64,000 bases of DNA from Lutimaribacter saemankumensis (GTDB taxonomy: Bacteria > Pseudomonadota > Alphaproteobacteria > Rhodobacterales > Rhodobacteraceae), in assembly GCF_900100005.1 (NCBI RefSeq), contig NZ_FNEB01000003.1, positions 124,001 through 188,000 of the forward strand. The letters run 5' to 3'. Positions 61,620 to 64,000 of this stretch are shown in pieces. The notes beneath the pieces were generated by a model. The model saw only the letters and a list, made by a program, of their open reading frames with translations. It was not told the origin of the DNA and did no database searches. How positions within the stretch are numbered: the first letter of the stretch is position 1; every line of letters begins with the position of its first letter. A program made the translations under genes and the position numbers.

Positions 61620-61848
61620 CTGGCGCAAGAGCCTGAAGCGCGCCCGCCAGCGCACCCAGATATGGGCACGCCGGCACATTCCGCCGGGCCTGCGTCTGGT
61701 GGTCGGCCTGATCGTGATGGTGGGCGGCGTGTTCGGATTTTTGCCGGTGCTGGGGTTCTGGATGATCCCGCTGGGCCTTGCCATCGCCGCGCTGGACGTT
61801 GTGCCGCTCTGGCGGTGGCTGCGTGGGCGCCACCGCAAGGACGACTAG
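61609..61848 (+). CDS. Small membrane protein (79 aa)
   Basis: A 79-residue protein with one to two hydrophobic segments (LRLVVGLIVMVGGVFGFLPVLGFWMIPLGLAIAALDVVPL) and basic ends. Starts inside the CitF-like gene. The FGFLPVLGFWMIPLGL motif suggests a conserved PGPG-like membrane hairpin. Unknown function. Confidence 0.7.
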   Translation: MADDWRKSLKRARQRTQIWARRHIPPGLRLVVGLIVMVGGVFGFLPVLGFWMIPLGLAIAALDVVPLWRWLRGRHRKDD

Positions 61849-61855
61849 ACCCGGC

Positions 61856-63130
61856 CTACTTGGCCGCCGCGTTGCGGTTGGCGGGCTTGAGCGCCTTCTT
61901 GCCGCTGTTGGCGTTCATGAAATCCAAAACCAGCGGGCGGATGTTGTTGCGCCAGCTCTTGCCCGCGAAGATGCCGTAATGACCCGCGCCGGGTTCGACA
62001 TGGCTGGCCTTCATGCTGTCGGGCAGACCCGTGCAAAGACCAAGCGCCGCGACGCACTGACCGGGGGCCGAGATGTCGTCATTCGCGCCTTCGACCGTCT
62101 TGACCGCGACCTTGGTGATCTTGCCGATATCCACCTTCTTGCCCGCGACGGTAAAGACGTTGCGCGCGATTTCGCGGTTCTTGAAGACCCGCTCCACCGT
62201 CGACAGGTAGAATTCGGCCGTCATGTCCATCACGGCAAGGTATTCGTCGTAAAAGCGGTTATGCGCATCGTGATCCGACGCCTCGCCGCGCATTACGCGC
62301 GAAATCTGGTCCTGGAACGCCTTGGAGTGGCGGTCGGCGTTCATCGACATGAACGATGCCAGTTGCAAGAGGCCCGGATAGACCATGCGCCCCACGCCTT
62401 CGTATTTGAAACCGACGCGCTGGATCATCATTTCCTCGAGCTGGCCCATGGTGACGCGGTTGCCGAAATCGGTCACGTCGGTGGGGGTGGCGTCGGGGTC
62501 GATCGGGCCGCCGATCAGGGTCAGGGTGCGCGGCTGTGCGTCGGGCTCTTCCTCGGCCAGGTATGCGGTTGCGGCCAGCGTCAGCGGCGCGGGCTGGCAC
62601 ACGGCGATCACATGCGTGTCGGGGCCGAGATGCTTCATGAAATCGACAAGGTAGAGGGTGTAATCCTCGACATCGAACTTGCCTTCGGACACCGGGATGT
62701 CGCGCGCGTTATGCCAGTCGGTGACATACACTTCGTTGTTGACGATCAGCGACTTCACGGTCGAGCGCAGAAGCGTCGCGTAATGGCCCGACATCGGCGC
62801 GACGAGAAGGATCTTGCGCGGCTGTTCGGCGCGGCCCCCGACATTGAAATGGATCAGGTCGCCAAAGGGCTTTTCGACCACCGTTTCGATGTTGACCAGA
62901 TGGTCCTTGCCGTCTTCGCAGGTGAAGGTGCGGATACCCCAATCCGGTTTGGCGACCATGCGCTGGAAGGTGCGTTCCGTCACCTCGCCCCAGGCGGCCA
63001 TCCACTGCAGTGCGGGATTTGGCACCATGCTGAAAATTGGGTAGGATGCAAAGGAAAGGGCGGAGGCACCCAGCCATTGATTTGTGTTGCGCATGGTTTC
63101 CATCAGATCGTATGTGGCCATGTAGCGCAT
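61856..63130 (-). CDS. phaZ: Intracellular polyhydroxyalkanoate depolymerase PhaZ
   Basis: A 424-residue depolymerase of the intracellular PhaZ type; Cys178 in VIAVCQPAPL is the nucleophile that replaces serine in this family. It degrades storage poly(3-hydroxybutyrate) granules. ATG 63130 (MRYMATYDLMETMRN) is the usual start for the family, with GGAG upstream; the frame extends 9 codons further. Divergent from phaC. Confidence 0.9.
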   Translation of the reverse strand: MRYMATYDLMETMRNTNQWLGASALSFASYPIFSMVPNPALQWMAAWGEVTERTFQRMVAKPDWGIRTFTCEDGKDHLVNIETVVEKPFGDLIHFNVGGRAEQPRKILLVAPMSGHYATLLRSTVKSLIVNNEVYVTDWHNARDIPVSEGKFDVEDYTLYLVDFMKHLGPDTHVIAVCQPAPLTLAATAYLAEEEPDAQPRTLTLIGGPIDPDATPTDVTDFGNRVTMGQLEEMMIQRVGFKYEGVGRMVYPGLLQLASFMSMNADRHSKAFQDQISRVMRGEASDHDAHNRFYDEYLAVMDMTAEFYLSTVERVFKNREIARNVFTVAGKKVDIGKITKVAVKTVEGANDDISAPGQCVAALGLCTGLPDSMKASHVEPGAGHYGIFAGKSWRNNIRPLVLDFMNANSGKKALKPANRNAAAK

Positions 63131-63207
63131 TTGCGGTATCTCCATGTTGCCGGGCATGTTGCCCGTTTTTGCCGGTCGCGTCCGCCCTGTCTACTTGGCG
63201 ACCTTAT

Positions 63208-63220
63208 GCTGCGTAGCAGC
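63208..63220. promoter_or_regulatory. PhaR-type operator in the phaZ/phaC intergenic region
   Basis: GCTGC-GTA-GCAGC, containing CTGC-N3-GCAG, the sequence reported for PhaR binding in Paracoccus and Rhodobacter. It lies 24-36 bp before the phaC start and 78-90 bp before phaZ. Confidence 0.65.
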
Positions 63221-63243
63221 GAAGATACGGGGAATCTGTTAAT

Positions 63244-64000
63244 ATGACAACTAAAGACAACGTCGCAGGTGAAAATCTGGAACGGCTCAACGCGAATCTC
63301 GCCAAGGTCGAAGAGCTGTCCCAGCGCCTGATCGCGGCCATGTCGCGGCGCGACCCTGTCAATCCGACACTGAACGCCCCTGGCCCCGACCTGATGGTCA
63401 AGGCCACCCAGGGCTACTGGCAGGAGATGATGCACAACCCCGCCCGGATTTTCGAGCAGCAGGTGGAATACTGGGGCAAGTCGGTCAAACATTTCCTCGA
63501 GGCGCAGCAGGCACTGGCGCAAGGCAAGCTCGAGGCGCCCGAGGACGACACCCCGACCGACCGGCGCTTTGCCAACCCGCTGTGGAAGACGCATCCCTAT
63601 TTCAACTACATCAAGCAGCAATACCTTCTGAACGCCGAGGCGATCCGCAAGGCGGTGGCCGATATCGAGGATTTGGAGCCCAAGGAACGCCGGCGGCTCG
63701 AATATTTCTCGAACCAGATCATCGACATGCTGGCGCCGACGAATTTCCTGTCGACCAATCCCGACGCGCTGGAACGCGCGATCGAAACCGACGGCGAAAG
63801 CCTGGTGAAGGGGCTGGAAAACCTTGTGGCCGATCTCGAGGCCAACAACGGCGAAATGCTGGTGCGGCTGGCCGACGAAGAAGCGTTTCGCCTGGGCGAA
63901 AACATCGCGACCACGCCGGGGCAGGTGGTCTATCGCAACCGCATGATGGAGCTGATCCAGTACGCGCCCGCGACCGAACAGGTCCACGCCACGCCGATCG
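63244..64000 (+). CDS. phaC: Class I poly(3-hydroxyalkanoate) synthase PhaC, N-terminal part, cut by window edge
   Basis: The first 252 codons only; the frame continues past the window end. The N-terminal PHA-synthase domain is recognisable (VEELSQRLIAAM, NPARIFEQQVEYWGKSVKHFL, DRRFANPLWKTHPYFNYIKQQYLL, FSNQIIDMLAPTNFLSTNPDAL). The catalytic Cys box lies beyond the edge. It polymerises 3-hydroxybutyryl-CoA into PHB; the neighbour phaZ breaks it down. Confidence 0.93.
   Translation, partial: MTTKDNVAGENLERLNANLAKVEELSQRLIAAMSRRDPVNPTLNAPGPDLMVKATQGYWQEMMHNPARIFEQQVEYWGKSVKHFLEAQQALAQGKLEAPEDDTPTDRRFANPLWKTHPYFNYIKQQYLLNAEAIRKAVADIEDLEPKERRRLEYFSNQIIDMLAPTNFLSTNPDALERAIETDGESLVKGLENLVADLEANNGEMLVRLADEEAFRLGENIATTPGQVVYRNRMMELIQYAPATEQVHATPI

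Overview
The window is high-GC (roughly 64%), gene-dense DNA from an alphaproteobacterium, most likely a member of the Rhodobacteraceae (Roseobacter group). The markers are an Irr regulator divergent from fabA, a choXWV/betICBA choline cluster, a PccR-type propionate regulator beside pccBA and mcm, a divergent phaZ/phaC pair, CtrA-type boxes and a bchE-bchJ pair. The bch genes, with a PpsR/CrtJ-type double operator in front, indicate bacteriochlorophyll synthesis, so an (aerobic) anoxygenic phototroph is likely. I saw no rRNA, tRNA, CRISPR array, prophage or complete insertion sequence.

Layout. 1-3360: two minus-strand genes, an acyl-CoA synthetase and a biotinyl-carboxyltransferase fusion cut by the left edge. 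3447-9621: a DMT exporter, three poorly known genes, an FKBP isomerase, a dehalogenase/hydrolase/threonine dehydratase-like operon and a small membrane protein. 9852-13997: irr facing fabA-yjdM-RAYT-fabB-fabI, with a REP-associated transposase lying inside the unsaturated fatty acid locus. 14136-19456: a YmdB-like phosphoesterase, a DMT permease and two convergent SLC13-type transporters. 19499-21749: bchEJ. 21920-24659: yebC and two exporters. 24681-32908: choline uptake (choXWV) divergent from betI-betC-betB-betA, with a BetI-type operator between them.

32974-34619: a secreted nuclease-like protein flanked by CtrA boxes, a hemerythrin and a DUF465 protein. 34704-48432: the propionate block (pccR, an MFS exporter, pccB, a row of tiny lipoproteins and unknown genes, pccA, a sulfotransferase-like gene overlapping mcm); its enzymes carry propionyl-CoA to succinyl-CoA through methylmalonyl-CoA. 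48566-50567: small proteins including a cold-shock protein. 50479-53059: a four-gene bufferin-type RiPP operon (BufA precursor, MNIO/DUF692 enzyme, DUF2063 partner, DoxX protein), probably for copper handling. 53289-55268: thrS. 55463-61848: an MFS protein, a creatininase-family amidohydrolase, three alpha/beta hydrolases, an orphan CitF-like CoA-transferase and a small membrane protein. 61856-64000: phaZ and the start of phaC, with a PhaR-type site between them.

The observations most worth following are the bufferin operon, the RAYT gene that carries a copy of its own REP element inside its coding sequence, two families of dispersed intergenic repeats, the PpsR operators on an apparently isolated bchEJ pair, and the cluster of small lipoproteins between pccB and pccA. 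Functions are assigned from residues and context only; no database search was possible.
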